Of a stretch of DNA of 64,000 nucleotides, positions 48,081 through 57,217 are shown in pieces (positions within the stretch are counted from its first letter, which is position 1; every line of letters begins with the position of its first letter). Under the pieces are notes generated by a model that saw only the letters and a program-made list of their open reading frames with translations, did not search any database and was not told where the DNA came from. Both the position numbers and the translations under genes were made by a program. The stretch comes from Ornithinibacter aureus (GTDB lineage: Bacteria > Actinomycetota > Actinomycetes > Actinomycetales > Dermatophilaceae). The stretch is taken from positions 3,415,623 through 3,479,622 of the forward strand of contig NZ_VMSB01000001.1 in NCBI RefSeq assembly GCF_009858245.1, given 5' to 3'.

Positions 48081-48875
48081 TCAGCGGGTGAAGGCAGCCT
48101 GAGCGTGCCGTTGCACGGCGACGTAGGTCGCGTGGTCCGCTGCGGGGATGAGGCCAGGTCGCAAGGACCGGGCGCTGTAGACCGTCCCGTCCGGGTGGCC
48201 CACGAAGCCGCCGGCCTCGGTGACCATGAGCGATCCGGGGACGTGGTCCCACGGGTTGGTGCGGCTGTAGAGGATGTAGTCAGCATCCCCCGAGATGAGC
48301 TTCGGGTAGTCCACTCCGCAGCACACCCAGGACAGTCCCATCCGGGGGAGGGTGCCCAGCTGTTGGTCGCGCATCGCCCAGATCGACGTCACCCCACGAG
48401 GCTGCTCATCAGCTGCCACTGAATTGACGTGCTGGCGGACGCCGTCGCGCCAGGTGCCGGCCCCGCGTTCGGCGACCCAAGCGACCTGGTGCTCGGGCTG
48501 CCAGATCCAGGCGCGCACGGCCTGCCCACCCACGGTCTCGGACACCATGACCGCATGGTCCGGCGACCCGTGGACGAAGTTCTTCGTCCCGTCGACCGGG
48601 TCGACCGTGAATGCATGCTCCGCCGCGAGATAGCGCTCCATCACCGAGTGGTCGAGCGAATGAGCCTCCTCGCCCAGCACCACGGCATCCGGGTAGGCCT
48701 CGAGCAACGCGGCCGTGATGATCACCTCGGCCTCACGATCAGCGATCGTCACGAGGTCACCGGGGTTCTTCTCGATCACCTCACCAGCGGCCAGTGCGCG
48801 AAAGCGAGGAGTGATCACCTCGGCGGCGACATCACGCAGCAGGTCCAGAACGGCATCCGTCGACAATCCGGGCAT
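48081..48875 (-). CDS. Inositol monophosphatase family protein
   Basis: 264-residue Mg-dependent phosphatase of the IMPase/FBPase superfamily. The metal site is visible as LGEEAH (Glu69/70), DPVDGTKNF (Asp92, Asp95) and WDHVPGSLMVTEAGG near residue 210. In actinobacteria close relatives act as histidinol-phosphatase or inositol phosphatase; the sequence alone does not decide. It is divergent from the topoisomerase gene. Confidence 0.9.
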   Translation of the reverse strand: MPGLSTDAVLDLLRDVAAEVITPRFRALAAGEVIEKNPGDLVTIADREAEVIITAALLEAYPDAVVLGEEAHSLDHSVMERYLAAEHAFTVDPVDGTKNFVHGSPDHAVMVSETVGGQAVRAWIWQPEHQVAWVAERGAGTWRDGVRQHVNSVAADEQPRGVTSIWAMRDQQLGTLPRMGLSWVCCGVDYPKLISGDADYILYSRTNPWDHVPGSLMVTEAGGFVGHPDGTVYSARSLRPGLIPAADHATYVAVQRHAQAAFTR

Positions 48876-48952
48876 GGAGCAACCGTGTCACATCTACGTG
48901 CCGTCAGCGCGATTGGGTCGAGGCGCAGCCTCAACCACGACCCGCGGGCACC

Positions 48953-48958
48953 TAGAGT
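48953..48958 (+). promoter_or_regulatory. -10 box TAGAGT of the topoisomerase gene
   Basis: TAGAGT followed by seven bases and ATG at 48966; fits leaderless transcription. Confidence 0.5.
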
Positions 48959-48965
48959 CGCAGGC

Positions 48966-49973
48966 ATGGCCAGGTTGCGGCGGGTGTCCCCGCAGATGAA
49001 GGGGTGGACACGGCGCCGGGCAGGCAAGGGGTTCGCGTACCTCGACTCGGACGGAGCCCGTCTGCCCAAGGAGGACGTGGAGCGAATCCGGGGTCTGGCC
49101 ATCCCGCCGGCGTGGCAGGATGTGTGGATCTGTCCGTGGCCCAACGGGCACATCCAGGCGATCGGCACGGATGCCGCGGGTCGGCGCCAGTACCTCTACC
49201 ACCCGGTGTGGCGAGCCAAGCGCGACGAGCTGAAGTTCGACCGGGTCAAGGGGGCCGGCACCCGGTTGGCCAAGGCACGTGAGCGGATCATCGGCGACCT
49301 GCGGGCCGAAGGGATGCCGCTAGCCCGAGCAGCCGCGACCGCGACCCGGCTGCTCGACCTCGGCTACTTCCGCATCGGCAGTGACGCCTACACCGACGCC
49401 AACGGTTCGTTCGGCCTGACCACCCTGGAGCGGCGGCACGTGCGGCGCCGTGGGCAGGACCTTGTGTTCAGTTTCGTCGGGAAGTCCGGCATCGAGCACT
49501 CCATCACCATCAGCGACCCGCACGTCATCGAGTCGCTCAATCTCATGCGCAAGCGGCGCGGCGGGTCGACCCGACTGCTGGCCTACCGCGGGCCGGCGCG
49601 CTGGGCCGACCTCGACGCCAGCGCCGTCAACTCCTACATCTCCGAGATGGTCGCCGAGGACCTCACGGCCAAGGACTTCCGCACGTGGCACGCCACCGTC
49701 CTGGCTGCCGTCGCCCTGGCAGAGTCCCCGGAGCGCGGAGACACCAAGGCCTCGCAGAAGCGTGCGGTCAAGGCCGCTGTCGAGGAGGTGTCCGCGTACC
49801 TGGGGAACACCCCGACGATCGCCAAGAAGTCGTACATCGACCCACGGGTCATCGACCAGTACGAGGCCGGGGTCACTGTCGCGGGCACTCTCTCCAAGAA
49901 GTACCGCGACGACACCGCACGGCAGGCGGCCATCGAGAAGGCCGTCGGGCGGCTCATCGACGGAGCCGACTGA
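48966..49973 (+). CDS. DNA topoisomerase IB
   Basis: 335-residue poxvirus/bacterial-type topoisomerase IB, relaxing supercoils through a 3'-phosphotyrosyl intermediate. The N-terminal domain has GFAYLDSDGARL, IPPAWQDVWICPWPNGHIQAIGTDAAGRRQYLYHP. The catalytic set appears as RLLDLGYFRIGSD (Arg), VGKSGIEH (Lys), KDFRTWHATV (Arg, His) and the nucleophile Tyr290 in TIAKKSYIDPRVI. Standalone gene; length matches bacterial homologues. Confidence 0.94.
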   Translation: MARLRRVSPQMKGWTRRRAGKGFAYLDSDGARLPKEDVERIRGLAIPPAWQDVWICPWPNGHIQAIGTDAAGRRQYLYHPVWRAKRDELKFDRVKGAGTRLAKARERIIGDLRAEGMPLARAAATATRLLDLGYFRIGSDAYTDANGSFGLTTLERRHVRRRGQDLVFSFVGKSGIEHSITISDPHVIESLNLMRKRRGGSTRLLAYRGPARWADLDASAVNSYISEMVAEDLTAKDFRTWHATVLAAVALAESPERGDTKASQKRAVKAAVEEVSAYLGNTPTIAKKSYIDPRVIDQYEAGVTVAGTLSKKYRDDTARQAAIEKAVGRLIDGAD

Positions 49974-50154
49974 CGGACGCAGCCTGCACCAACGACATCT
50001 GCCCCACGAGCGGAGCCAGCCCGTCGTGCTCACACCACAAGGTTGACCTTCGCAGGGGAAAGGATGTCCTGTGAAGGTGAAGGTCCTGGCACCGAGCGAG
50101 AAAGTTGAGGCGGGGGTGGGGGTGCTCGAAGCCAGTGGGGGAGCGCGCCGCCGG

Positions 50155-50160
50155 TAGGCT
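50155..50160 (+). promoter_or_regulatory. -10 box TAGGCT of the glycosyltransferase operon
   Basis: TAGGCT five bases before the GTG at 50166 and eight before the ATG at 50169; nearly leaderless arrangement. Confidence 0.4.
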
Positions 50161-50165
50161 CACGG

Positions 50166-51314
50166 GTGATGAATGAGCACCCTGAAGCCGTGCCCTCGGG
50201 CGCCGACACTCGAGCAGTCCCCACGCCCGCTGGCGCCGACGACCACGCGCACCTGCACGCGGCCCCCACCGAGAAGATCTCGGTGCGCTCCGGGGAGATG
50301 GCCGGGCGCAGCAACGACCCGGCCGGCCCGGCATCCCCGACCGGCGCCAGCGAGGTGGCCGCACCCGGAGCGCGCACCGGCCACCCGAGCTACCCGATCG
50401 AGGACGGCCCCGCAGGCCCCGGCCCCGCGCCGTACGTCACGATCGTGCTGCCCTGCTACAACGAGGGCGCGCACGTGCTGAAGGAGATCGACCGCATCAC
50501 CGCGGCGATGACCGCCAGCGAGCTGACGTACGAGCTGCTCTGCATCGACGACGCCAGCACCGACGACACCCTCGACGTGCTGCGCCACGCCCAGCAGAAC
50601 TACCCGAACCTGCGCATCCTGCCGTTCCGGCGCAACGGCGGCTCGGGCACGGCCCGGCGCATCGGCACCCAGCAGGCCCGCGGCGAGATCGTCGTGTGGA
50701 CCGACGCCGACATGACCTACGAGAACGAGCGCATCCCCGAGCTCGTGCGGATCCTGCGCGACGACGCCACCTACGACCAGGTCGTCGGCGCCCGCACCAC
50801 CGAGGAGGGCACCCACAAGTGGGCTCGCGTGCCCGCCAAGTGGCTCATCCGCAACATCGCCCAGTGGCTGACCAAGACCAAGATCCCCGACCTGAACTCG
50901 GGTCTGCGGGCCTTCCGCCGCGAGGTGTCGCTGCCCTACCTGCGCCTGCTGCCGGCCGGGTTCTCCTGCGTCACGACGATCACCATCGCGTTCCTGTCCA
51001 ACCAGCACGACATCAAGTACGTCGAGACCAGCTACGCCAAGCGCGCCGGGGTGAGCAAGTTCCACTTCGTCGGGGACGCCTACCGCTACATCCTCCAGGT
51101 GCTGCGCATGGTGATGTACTTCGACCCGCTCAAGGTGCTCATGCCCCCGGCGCTGTGGATGATCGTCCTCGGCGTCGGCAAGGCGGTCGTCGACATGGTG
51201 CGTCACCCGTTCTACTTCCCGGCGAGCACGGTGCTGCTCATCGTCAGCGGCATCATGATCGCCAGCCTGGCCCTGCTCTCCGACCTCGTGGTGAGATCGC
51301 GAGACGGTGTCTGA
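50166..51314 (+). CDS. GT2 glycosyltransferase with C-terminal membrane helices
   Basis: 382 residues (GTG 50166 or ATG 50169). After about 85 low-complexity residues comes a GT-A domain, PYVTIVLPCYNEGAHVLKEI, CIDDASTDDT, FRRNGGSGTARRIGT and the DxD in VWTDADMTYEN, followed by NSGLRAFRREV and two C-terminal hydrophobic helices (ALWMIVLGVGKAVVD; STVLLIVSGIMIASLALL). This is the plan of polyprenyl-phosphate glycosyltransferases. First gene of a four-gene operon. Confidence 0.88.
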   Translation: MMNEHPEAVPSGADTRAVPTPAGADDHAHLHAAPTEKISVRSGEMAGRSNDPAGPASPTGASEVAAPGARTGHPSYPIEDGPAGPGPAPYVTIVLPCYNEGAHVLKEIDRITAAMTASELTYELLCIDDASTDDTLDVLRHAQQNYPNLRILPFRRNGGSGTARRIGTQQARGEIVVWTDADMTYENERIPELVRILRDDATYDQVVGARTTEEGTHKWARVPAKWLIRNIAQWLTKTKIPDLNSGLRAFRREVSLPYLRLLPAGFSCVTTITIAFLSNQHDIKYVETSYAKRAGVSKFHFVGDAYRYILQVLRMVMYFDPLKVLMPPALWMIVLGVGKAVVDMVRHPFYFPASTVLLIVSGIMIASLALLSDLVVRSRDGV

Positions 51315-53235
51315 GCGCGACGCGTCGTCGGGCAGCGCCGCGCTCACCGTCGCGCTCGTCGGCCCCACGCACCCCTTCAAGGGTGGGGTGGCGGCCCACA
51401 CGACGACCCTGGCGCACGAGCTGAGCGAAGCCGGTCACGACGTCACCCTCGTGTCGTGGAGCCACCTCTACCCGAGTGCGCTCTACCCCGGCGAGCAGTC
51501 CGTGCCCGGCGGCGCCCCCGACGTCGAGCCGTTCCCGCGCACTCTGCGGGTGCTCTCCTGGGCCCGCCCGGACACCTGGCTGCGCGCCGGTCGACGCCTG
51601 CGTGACGTCGACGTCATCATCGTCGTGCACGTCATCCCCGCCGTGGTCCCCGCCCACCTGGCCCTGCTGCGCGCCGCCGGCGCCGGCCGCGCCACGGCAT
51701 CCGGGCACGGCCCGCGCACGATCCTCATCGCCCACAACGTGCTCCCGCACGAGAGCCACCCAGGTGCCCGCCAGCTCGTCGAGGCGCTCGTGCAGCGGGT
51801 GGATGCCGTCGTGGTCCACTCCGACGAGCAGGCCCGCCTCGCGGCCACCCTCGTCGCGCACCACGTGCGCGAGCTCGACCTGCCACCGCACCTGCCCGGG
51901 GGAGACCCCGAGCCCCGCGTGGCCAACGACGCCGATGCAGGCGAGACCCCCGTGCGGGTGCTCGCTCTCGGCATCGTGCGCGACTACAAGGGGGTCGACC
52001 TCCTCGTCGACGCGGTGCGCGACGTGCCCGGCATCCACCTCACCATCGCGGGGGAGCTGTGGGGGGATGCCGGTCGCACCGTTCGCGAGCTCGCCAACGA
52101 CCCGCGCGTGGTGGGTCGCGTCGAGCTGCACCCGGGGTACGTGCCCGCCGACCGGATCGCCGGGCTGCTCGCCCAGCACGACGTGCTCGCCCTGACCTAC
52201 CGCTCGGCCACCGCGTCGCAGAACGTGCTGCTCGCGCGCAAGCATGGCCTGCCGGTGCTCGCGACCACCGTCGGCACCTTCCCCGAGCAGATCAGGGACG
52301 GCGTCGACGGGCTGCTCGTGCCACCGGGCGACCGGGCGGCCCTGGTCGAGGCCCTGCGCCGTCTGACCGAGCCCGGCGCCACCGAGGCGCTGCGCTCGGC
52401 CGTGCGCCCCCCTGACCTCTCCGGGCCGTGGGCGAACTACGTCGGGGGCATCGAGGCGCTTGCCGCTGCCCCGCTCGACCCCGTCGACGAGGCCCTGTCC
52501 GAGGTCGACGGGGCCGGGCTCCGGCTCGGCCCGGTGGCACGCGCGAAGGCGACCGTGGCCGGCATCCGGGCGCGCCGTCGTCCCGTCGTCGAGATCGCTC
52601 CGGGCGACATCCCGTCGCGGGTGCGAGCGACCGACGTGCTGGCCCTGGACTCCGACGCCGTCGACGCCGTCGCCATCGCCCGGGGGCTCGGGCTGCCCCG
52701 GCCCGGCGAGCCGGTGGCGGCCTGGGCGGCCCTCGGGGCGCTCGCCGCGGTGGTGCGCATCCGCGACGACGGGCACCGCTCCTCGGTCATCGTCGACGAG
52801 TCCGGCAGCGGGAGCCCGCTCGGTCGCTGGGCCAGGGCCGTCGGGTTCGCCCCCGTCGAGCTCGAGCTGACCGGTCACCGTGCCGCCGTCGCCGTGCTCG
52901 ACATCGACACCGCGAGCCTGGACGTCATCACCCGGCTGCATCCCGGCGGCTGCACGGCATCCGACGTCGACGTCGCCATCGGCCAGGCGTCCTGGGCGCT
53001 GCGCTCGGGCGGGCTGCTCATCCTCACCCTGCCCATCGGCGACGACGACCCCGACTTCGCGGTGCGCCCAGCCGACGTGCGCGGCATCCTCGCGCGCGCC
53101 GACGACCTCGGGCTGAGGCTCGTCGGAGACGCCGACGGTGACGTGCTCGACCGCATGCGTGACGCCCGCGCCGAGGCCACGGGCGGCGACTCCCCGGCCT
53201 ACGCGATGCTCCGCCTGACCTTCCGGCGGCGCTGA
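51307..53235 (+). CDS. GT4 glycosyltransferase fused to a methyltransferase-like domain
   Basis: 642 residues starting GTG eight bases inside the preceding gene. Residues about 10-380 are a GT4 enzyme: VALVGPTHPFKGGVAAHTTTL, IAHNVLPHESHPGARQLV, VLALGIVRDYKGVDLLVDAV, and the donor region ATASQNVLLARKHGLPVLATTVGTFPEQIRDG. The last 200 residues contain DVLALDSDAVDAVAIARGL and ASWALRSGGLLILTLPIGDDD, which look like the second half of a SAM-dependent methyltransferase without a clear glycine-rich SAM loop. The tail may be a degenerate or regulatory domain. Confidence 0.82.
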   Translation: MSERDASSGSAALTVALVGPTHPFKGGVAAHTTTLAHELSEAGHDVTLVSWSHLYPSALYPGEQSVPGGAPDVEPFPRTLRVLSWARPDTWLRAGRRLRDVDVIIVVHVIPAVVPAHLALLRAAGAGRATASGHGPRTILIAHNVLPHESHPGARQLVEALVQRVDAVVVHSDEQARLAATLVAHHVRELDLPPHLPGGDPEPRVANDADAGETPVRVLALGIVRDYKGVDLLVDAVRDVPGIHLTIAGELWGDAGRTVRELANDPRVVGRVELHPGYVPADRIAGLLAQHDVLALTYRSATASQNVLLARKHGLPVLATTVGTFPEQIRDGVDGLLVPPGDRAALVEALRRLTEPGATEALRSAVRPPDLSGPWANYVGGIEALAAAPLDPVDEALSEVDGAGLRLGPVARAKATVAGIRARRRPVVEIAPGDIPSRVRATDVLALDSDAVDAVAIARGLGLPRPGEPVAAWAALGALAAVVRIRDDGHRSSVIVDESGSGSPLGRWARAVGFAPVELELTGHRAAVAVLDIDTASLDVITRLHPGGCTASDVDVAIGQASWALRSGGLLILTLPIGDDDPDFAVRPADVRGILARADDLGLRLVGDADGDVLDRMRDARAEATGGDSPAYAMLRLTFRRR

Positions 53236-53250
53236 CGTGGCGGCGTTGAC

Positions 53251-54231
53251 ATGACCGGTCTGGGCGACGACGCGCTGCCGACCGAGGCTGCTGTCGGGCG
53301 GCGCCGCAGCCTGTTCGACACCCTGCGCTGGGTGGCGCTCGCGGTGGTCCTCGCGGCGGCCGGGGTCGCGCTCTGGCGCAACTGGGCGCAGGTCTCGGGT
53401 GAGCTCGGCGAGATGGGCTGGGCCACCGTGGCGCTGGCGTTCGTGCTCGTCGTCGCCGCGCCGGTGCTCACCCTCATGGGGTGGCGCGTGCTGCTCGCGG
53501 ACCTCGGCACCCACCTCCCGGCGGCACCGGCATCCAGCGTCTTCCTCGTGGGGCAGCTCGGCAAGTACCTGCCCGGGTCGGTCTGGTCCGTCGTGGCCCA
53601 GACCGAGATGGGGGCCCGGCTGCACGTGCCACGGCGGCGGATGGCCGTCGTCGGCATCCTGTCGATCGGTTTGGCGGTGCTCACCGGGTGCGTGCTCGGG
53701 GTCCCCGCCCTGCCGCGGCTCGTCGACCGTGACGCCGACGCCTTCTCGTGGTGGTGGATCGCGCTCGCCGTCGGTCTCGGGGCGGTGTTGCTGTGGCCCC
53801 GGCTGCTCAACGCCGCCATCACCCGGGGGCTGCGGCTGCTGCGGCGAGAGCCCCTCGAGCACGAGCTGTCGGGGCGGGCGATCGCCCTGACCTCGGCCTG
53901 GTTCGTCGGCGCGTGGGTCTCCACGGGGCTCGGGACCTTCGTGCTCGCGCGCAGCGTGGCACCCGAGGTGCCGCTCGGCCCGCTGCTCGTCACGAGCGTG
54001 TGCGGCTTCGCGCTCGCGTCCGCGGCCGGCATGTTCAGCATCCTCGTGCCAGCCGGCGTCGGGGTGCGCGACGGCCTGCTCGCCCTCCTGCTCGTCACCC
54101 TCATGCCGCTGCCGGCGGCGACCGCGGTGGTCGTCGTCGCCCGGTTCCTCGCCGTCCTCGCGGACCTCGTGCTCGCCGGCGCCGCCTGGGCCTGGGGGCG
54201 TCGCCACCACCTCCTAGGATCGACCCCGTGA
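53251..54231 (+). CDS. Lysylphosphatidylglycerol synthase TM-region (UPF0104) family membrane protein
   Basis: 326 residues with about eight helices. The family motif GQLGKYLPGSVWSVVAQTEMG lies near residue 100 and FSILVPAGVGVRDG near 265, both typical of the flippase-like integral domain of MprF and related AglD/UPF0104 proteins. There is no lysyl-transferase domain. In glycosyltransferase operons such proteins may move lipid-linked sugars or phospholipids. Overlaps the next start as GTGA. Confidence 0.88.
   Translation: MTGLGDDALPTEAAVGRRRSLFDTLRWVALAVVLAAAGVALWRNWAQVSGELGEMGWATVALAFVLVVAAPVLTLMGWRVLLADLGTHLPAAPASSVFLVGQLGKYLPGSVWSVVAQTEMGARLHVPRRRMAVVGILSIGLAVLTGCVLGVPALPRLVDRDADAFSWWWIALAVGLGAVLLWPRLLNAAITRGLRLLRREPLEHELSGRAIALTSAWFVGAWVSTGLGTFVLARSVAPEVPLGPLLVTSVCGFALASAAGMFSILVPAGVGVRDGLLALLLVTLMPLPAATAVVVVARFLAVLADLVLAGAAWAWGRRHHLLGSTP
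54215..54220 (+). promoter_or_regulatory. Possible internal -10 box TAGGAT
   Basis: TAGGAT seven bases before the GTG at 54228, inside the upstream coding sequence; could give a separate leaderless transcript of the methyltransferase. Confidence 0.35.
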
Positions 54232-55037
54232 CCGACGACCAGGGCCGAGAGGAGCAGCTGGCCTACTCCGAGACGATGGCCAAGATGCTCGACGAGCAGG
54301 CCCGGCGGCAGAAGGCGGCCAAGCTCATCGCGGTCGTGCGCCACGCCCTCGGGGTCGAGCGGCTCGACGGGCTGCGCGCCCTCGACGTCGGCTGCTCGGC
54401 GGGCTTCATCGCCGACGAGCTCGCCCTCGCCGGGGCGAGCACGACCGGCGTCGACATCGACGAACCCGGGCTGGCGAAGGCCCGGGCCCGCTTCGGCGAG
54501 CGGGTCGACTTCCGGGTGGCCCGCGGTGAGGCGCTGCCGTCCGACGACGACACGTTCGACATCGTCGTGCTCAACCACATCTACGAACACGTGGTCGACC
54601 CCGAAGCCGTCGTCGCCGACATCCACCGGGTGCTGCGCCCGGGCGGGGTGCTCTACCTCGGCATCGGCCACCGCTGGCAGGTGCTCGAACCGCACCACCG
54701 GCTGCCGTTCCTGTCCTGGCTGCCGCGCGGTGCCGCGGACCGCTACATATGGCTGACCGGCAAGGGCGAGCACTACTACGAGCGCTACTACACCCCGGCC
54801 GGGTTGCGCCGCCTCTTCGCCGACTTCGACGTGTGGGACTACACCGTCCCGGTGCTGTCGGACCCCAGCGCGTTCGCCGCTGGTGACAACGTGCCCGCGT
54901 GGTCGCGCCGGGTGCCGCCGGCCGTGTTCCGGGCGGCCCTGCCGCTCGTGCCGACCTACGTGTGGGCTGCCTTCAAGGGTGCGTCCACCCCGAGCGGTCC
55001 TGCCCTGCGGGTGGCTCCCCGCCACCTCGGCTCCTGA
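54228..55037 (+). CDS. Class I SAM-dependent methyltransferase
   Basis: 269-residue methyltransferase with the SAM motif ALDVGCSAGFIADELA, acidic residue in GVDIDEPGL, VARGEALPSDDDTFDIVVLNHIYEHV and VLRPGGVLYLGI (motifs II-III). The region after residue 150 is probably the substrate-binding part (WLTGKGEHYYERYYTPAGLRRLF). Last gene of the glycosyltransferase operon, so the acceptor is likely a sugar or lipid intermediate. Confidence 0.9.
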   Translation: MTDDQGREEQLAYSETMAKMLDEQARRQKAAKLIAVVRHALGVERLDGLRALDVGCSAGFIADELALAGASTTGVDIDEPGLAKARARFGERVDFRVARGEALPSDDDTFDIVVLNHIYEHVVDPEAVVADIHRVLRPGGVLYLGIGHRWQVLEPHHRLPFLSWLPRGAADRYIWLTGKGEHYYERYYTPAGLRRLFADFDVWDYTVPVLSDPSAFAAGDNVPAWSRRVPPAVFRAALPLVPTYVWAAFKGASTPSGPALRVAPRHLGS

Positions 55038-55058
55038 TTCGGGAGGCGACCCGTTCGG

Positions 55059-55991
55059 ATGCCGGTGAATGAGCCTCGTTCGCGGGTGGTCCACACCTCC
55101 CGGCCGGTGCCGCTCGGGGCGGTGGTCTCGGTGTTCCGCCGGGGCGGGGGAGACCCCACGAGCCGGCGCGAGCATGACGCCTGGTGGTTCGGCTGGCTCA
55201 CGCCCGACGGCCCGGTGACGCTCAGGCTGTCGGTCGCTGCTGCCGCGGGCGAGGTGGCGGCGCAGGCCTGGGGGGCCGGCTCGGCGTGGGCCCTCGAGCA
55301 GGTGCCCGATCTCGTCGGTGAGCGAGACGACCCCGCGGGGTTCGAGCCGCACCACGCCCCCGTGGCGCAGGCGTGGCGGGTCTTCCCCGGGTGGCGGGTG
55401 CCGCGCTCGGGTCTGGTGCTCCAGGCGCTGGTGCCCTCGGTGATCGAGCAGAAGGTGACCGGGCAGGAGGCCTTCTCGGGGTACCGGCGATTGGTGACCC
55501 GCTTCGGGGAGCCTGCGCCCGGGCCGGGAGCCGACCTCGCTCTCAAGGTGCCACCGAGCGCGGCGGGGTGGGCCGGCATCCCGTCGTGGGAGTGGTTGGC
55601 CGCCGGTGTCGATCCGGCTCGCTCGCGCACCGTCGTGCACGCGGTTCGTCATGCGAGGCGGATCGAGGAGTGTGCCGACCTGCCGGTGGAGGCTGCCCGT
55701 GCTCGGCTGCAGGCGCTGCCCGGAGTGGGGCGCTGGACGTGGGCCGAGGTGGCGCAGCGGGCGCTGGGGCTGGCCGACGAGGTGAGCTTCGGCGACTACC
55801 ACGTGGCGAAGAACATCGGCTGGGCGCTGACCGGCACACCCGTCGACGACGACGGGCTGGCGGAGTTGCTTCAGCCGTATGCCGGGCACCGCTACCGCGT
55901 CCAGCGGCTGCTCGAGCTGGCCGGGGCCAATCGGCCTCGGCGCGGCCCGCGGATGTCGCCGCGAACCCACCTGCCCGTGCGCGGGCGCTGA
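55059..55991 (+). CDS. DNA-3-methyladenine glycosylase 2 family (HhH-GPD)
   Basis: 310-residue base-excision repair glycosylase of the AlkA type. The helix-hairpin-helix and catalytic region is LQALPGVGRWTWAEVAQRALGLADEVSFGDYHVAKN, with catalytic Asp246 in FGDYH. The first 120 residues form the less conserved N-domain. It follows the methyltransferase by 21 bases but is functionally unrelated; probably its own unit. Confidence 0.9.
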   Translation: MPVNEPRSRVVHTSRPVPLGAVVSVFRRGGGDPTSRREHDAWWFGWLTPDGPVTLRLSVAAAAGEVAAQAWGAGSAWALEQVPDLVGERDDPAGFEPHHAPVAQAWRVFPGWRVPRSGLVLQALVPSVIEQKVTGQEAFSGYRRLVTRFGEPAPGPGADLALKVPPSAAGWAGIPSWEWLAAGVDPARSRTVVHAVRHARRIEECADLPVEAARARLQALPGVGRWTWAEVAQRALGLADEVSFGDYHVAKNIGWALTGTPVDDDGLAELLQPYAGHRYRVQRLLELAGANRPRRGPRMSPRTHLPVRGR

Positions 55992-56036
55992 TCGGACCTG
56001 GTGTCGGGTGGCTCGCGGAGGGGGCGCCTGGTGGGG

Positions 56037-56077
56037 TGGGGTGTCAGGGGCGCGGTTGGTTGCGCGGTTGGCATCCC
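56037..56077 (+). repeat. 41-bp intergenic repeat, copy A
   Basis: TGGGGTGTCAGGGGCGCGGT, continuing with an internally repeated GCGCGGTTGG unit. Same sequence as copy C apart from one base. Copy B follows 23 bases later. Confidence 0.85.
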
Positions 56078-56100
56078 TTGGGGTGGGGATGACGGCGGAG

Positions 56101-56140
56101 TGGGGTGTCAGGGGCGCGGTTGGTTGCGCGGTTGGCACCC
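56101..56140 (+). repeat. 41-bp intergenic repeat, copy B
   Basis: Like copy A except that one T near the 3' end is missing (GGCACCCC). It lies before the AbiEi/DUF559-like gene. Confidence 0.85.
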
Positions 56141-56224
56141 CATGAGCAGCTCTGAGCAAGCTCATCGGCACCCGCGACCTGTGGATATCGCCAATCAGTC
56201 GTGGATCCGCGCGAGAGTTGGCCG

Positions 56225-57202
56225 ATGGAGAGCGCGCAACCTCAGGCTGGCACCGCCCCAAGGCCCCGACGGTCGAGACTGGCTCGACCGGATCGGGCCC
56301 GACTGGCCGAGTCGGTCGCAGGTGACCACGACGGGGTTGCCCATCGGTCCGACCTGCGATCCGTCGGCATCACCCGTGCCGATGTGCGAAGTGAGGTCTC
56401 GGCCGGCCGATGGCTCACGAGGGGCGTGCAGACCGTCGTCGTCGGCAATGGGGAGCCCACGGGCAGAGCCCTGCTCTGGCGCGCAGTCTGGGAGACCGGT
56501 GCTGGGTCCGTCCTCGACGGAGTGTCAGCGCTGGTCGCCTCCGGCCTCACCATGTACGAGCCGTCGGTCATCGATGTCTCCGTGCCGAAGGCGAATCGGA
56601 GCAGGCAGGTCGAGGGAGTGCGACGACACCGGCGGCGGATCATGCCTGCCTCCCGCAGGTCGGGCTTGCCTCGAGTTGACGTGCCGTTGGCGGCGATCAA
56701 CGGCGCGGCGTGGGCTGTGAGCGACCGGCAGGCCGTCCTGATTCTCTGCCTCGTGCTGCAGCAGAGGCTCACCACGCCTGAACGGTTGTCCGCGGCCTGG
56801 AACGAGTGCAGGACCCGCATGTCTCCGGCTCGCCAAGCGCTGCTGAGGGTCACGCTTGGTGACCTGTGCAACGGGGCACACTCGTTGGGTGAGCTCGACT
56901 TCGCTGGCCTCTGCCGTGAGTACGGACTCCCCGAGCCGAGCCGACAGGTGGTGAGGGCTCTCCCGAGCGGCCGGGTGTATCTCGATGCCGCGTGGGAGGA
57001 CGTCGGTCTTGTGGTGGAGGTCGATGGAGGGCACCACGCTCTCGCGCTCCATGTCGTCGACGATGCGCTGCGCCAGAACTCGGTCGTCCTGCGGGAAGAG
57101 CGCGTGCTCCGCGTCCCCGTGCTCGGGCTGCGGTTGGTACCTGATCAGTTCATGGCTCAGGTCGTTGAGGCGCACCGACTCCTGAGCGCCGCGGCTGCCT
57201 GA
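56225..57202 (+). CDS. AbiEi-like / DUF559 endonuclease-fold protein
   Basis: 325 residues from ATG 56225 (GTG 56201 is an alternative). The N-terminal third (HRSDLRSVGITRADVRSEVSAGRWLTRGVQTVV) looks like the winged-helix domain of AbiEi-type antitoxins. The C-terminus (VYLDAAWEDVGLVVEVDGGHHA, DDALRQNSVVLREERVLRVPVLGLRL) is a DUF559/Vsr-like PD-(D/E)xK fold with D, EVDG and H in place. This combination is frequent in actinobacteria, usually as single genes of unknown function. No AbiEii-type toxin lies nearby. Base composition is a little less GC-rich than neighbours, and copies of a 41-bp repeat lie on both sides. Confidence 0.78.
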   Translation: MESAQPQAGTAPRPRRSRLARPDRARLAESVAGDHDGVAHRSDLRSVGITRADVRSEVSAGRWLTRGVQTVVVGNGEPTGRALLWRAVWETGAGSVLDGVSALVASGLTMYEPSVIDVSVPKANRSRQVEGVRRHRRRIMPASRRSGLPRVDVPLAAINGAAWAVSDRQAVLILCLVLQQRLTTPERLSAAWNECRTRMSPARQALLRVTLGDLCNGAHSLGELDFAGLCREYGLPEPSRQVVRALPSGRVYLDAAWEDVGLVVEVDGGHHALALHVVDDALRQNSVVLREERVLRVPVLGLRLVPDQFMAQVVEAHRLLSAAAA

Positions 57203-57217
57203 ACTCGGCCGGCGGGG

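Noticed and set aside
56225-57202. AbiE toxin-antitoxin system
   Set aside because: Only an AbiEi-like N-terminal domain is present; no AbiEii nucleotidyltransferase gene is adjacent, so a complete system cannot be claimed.
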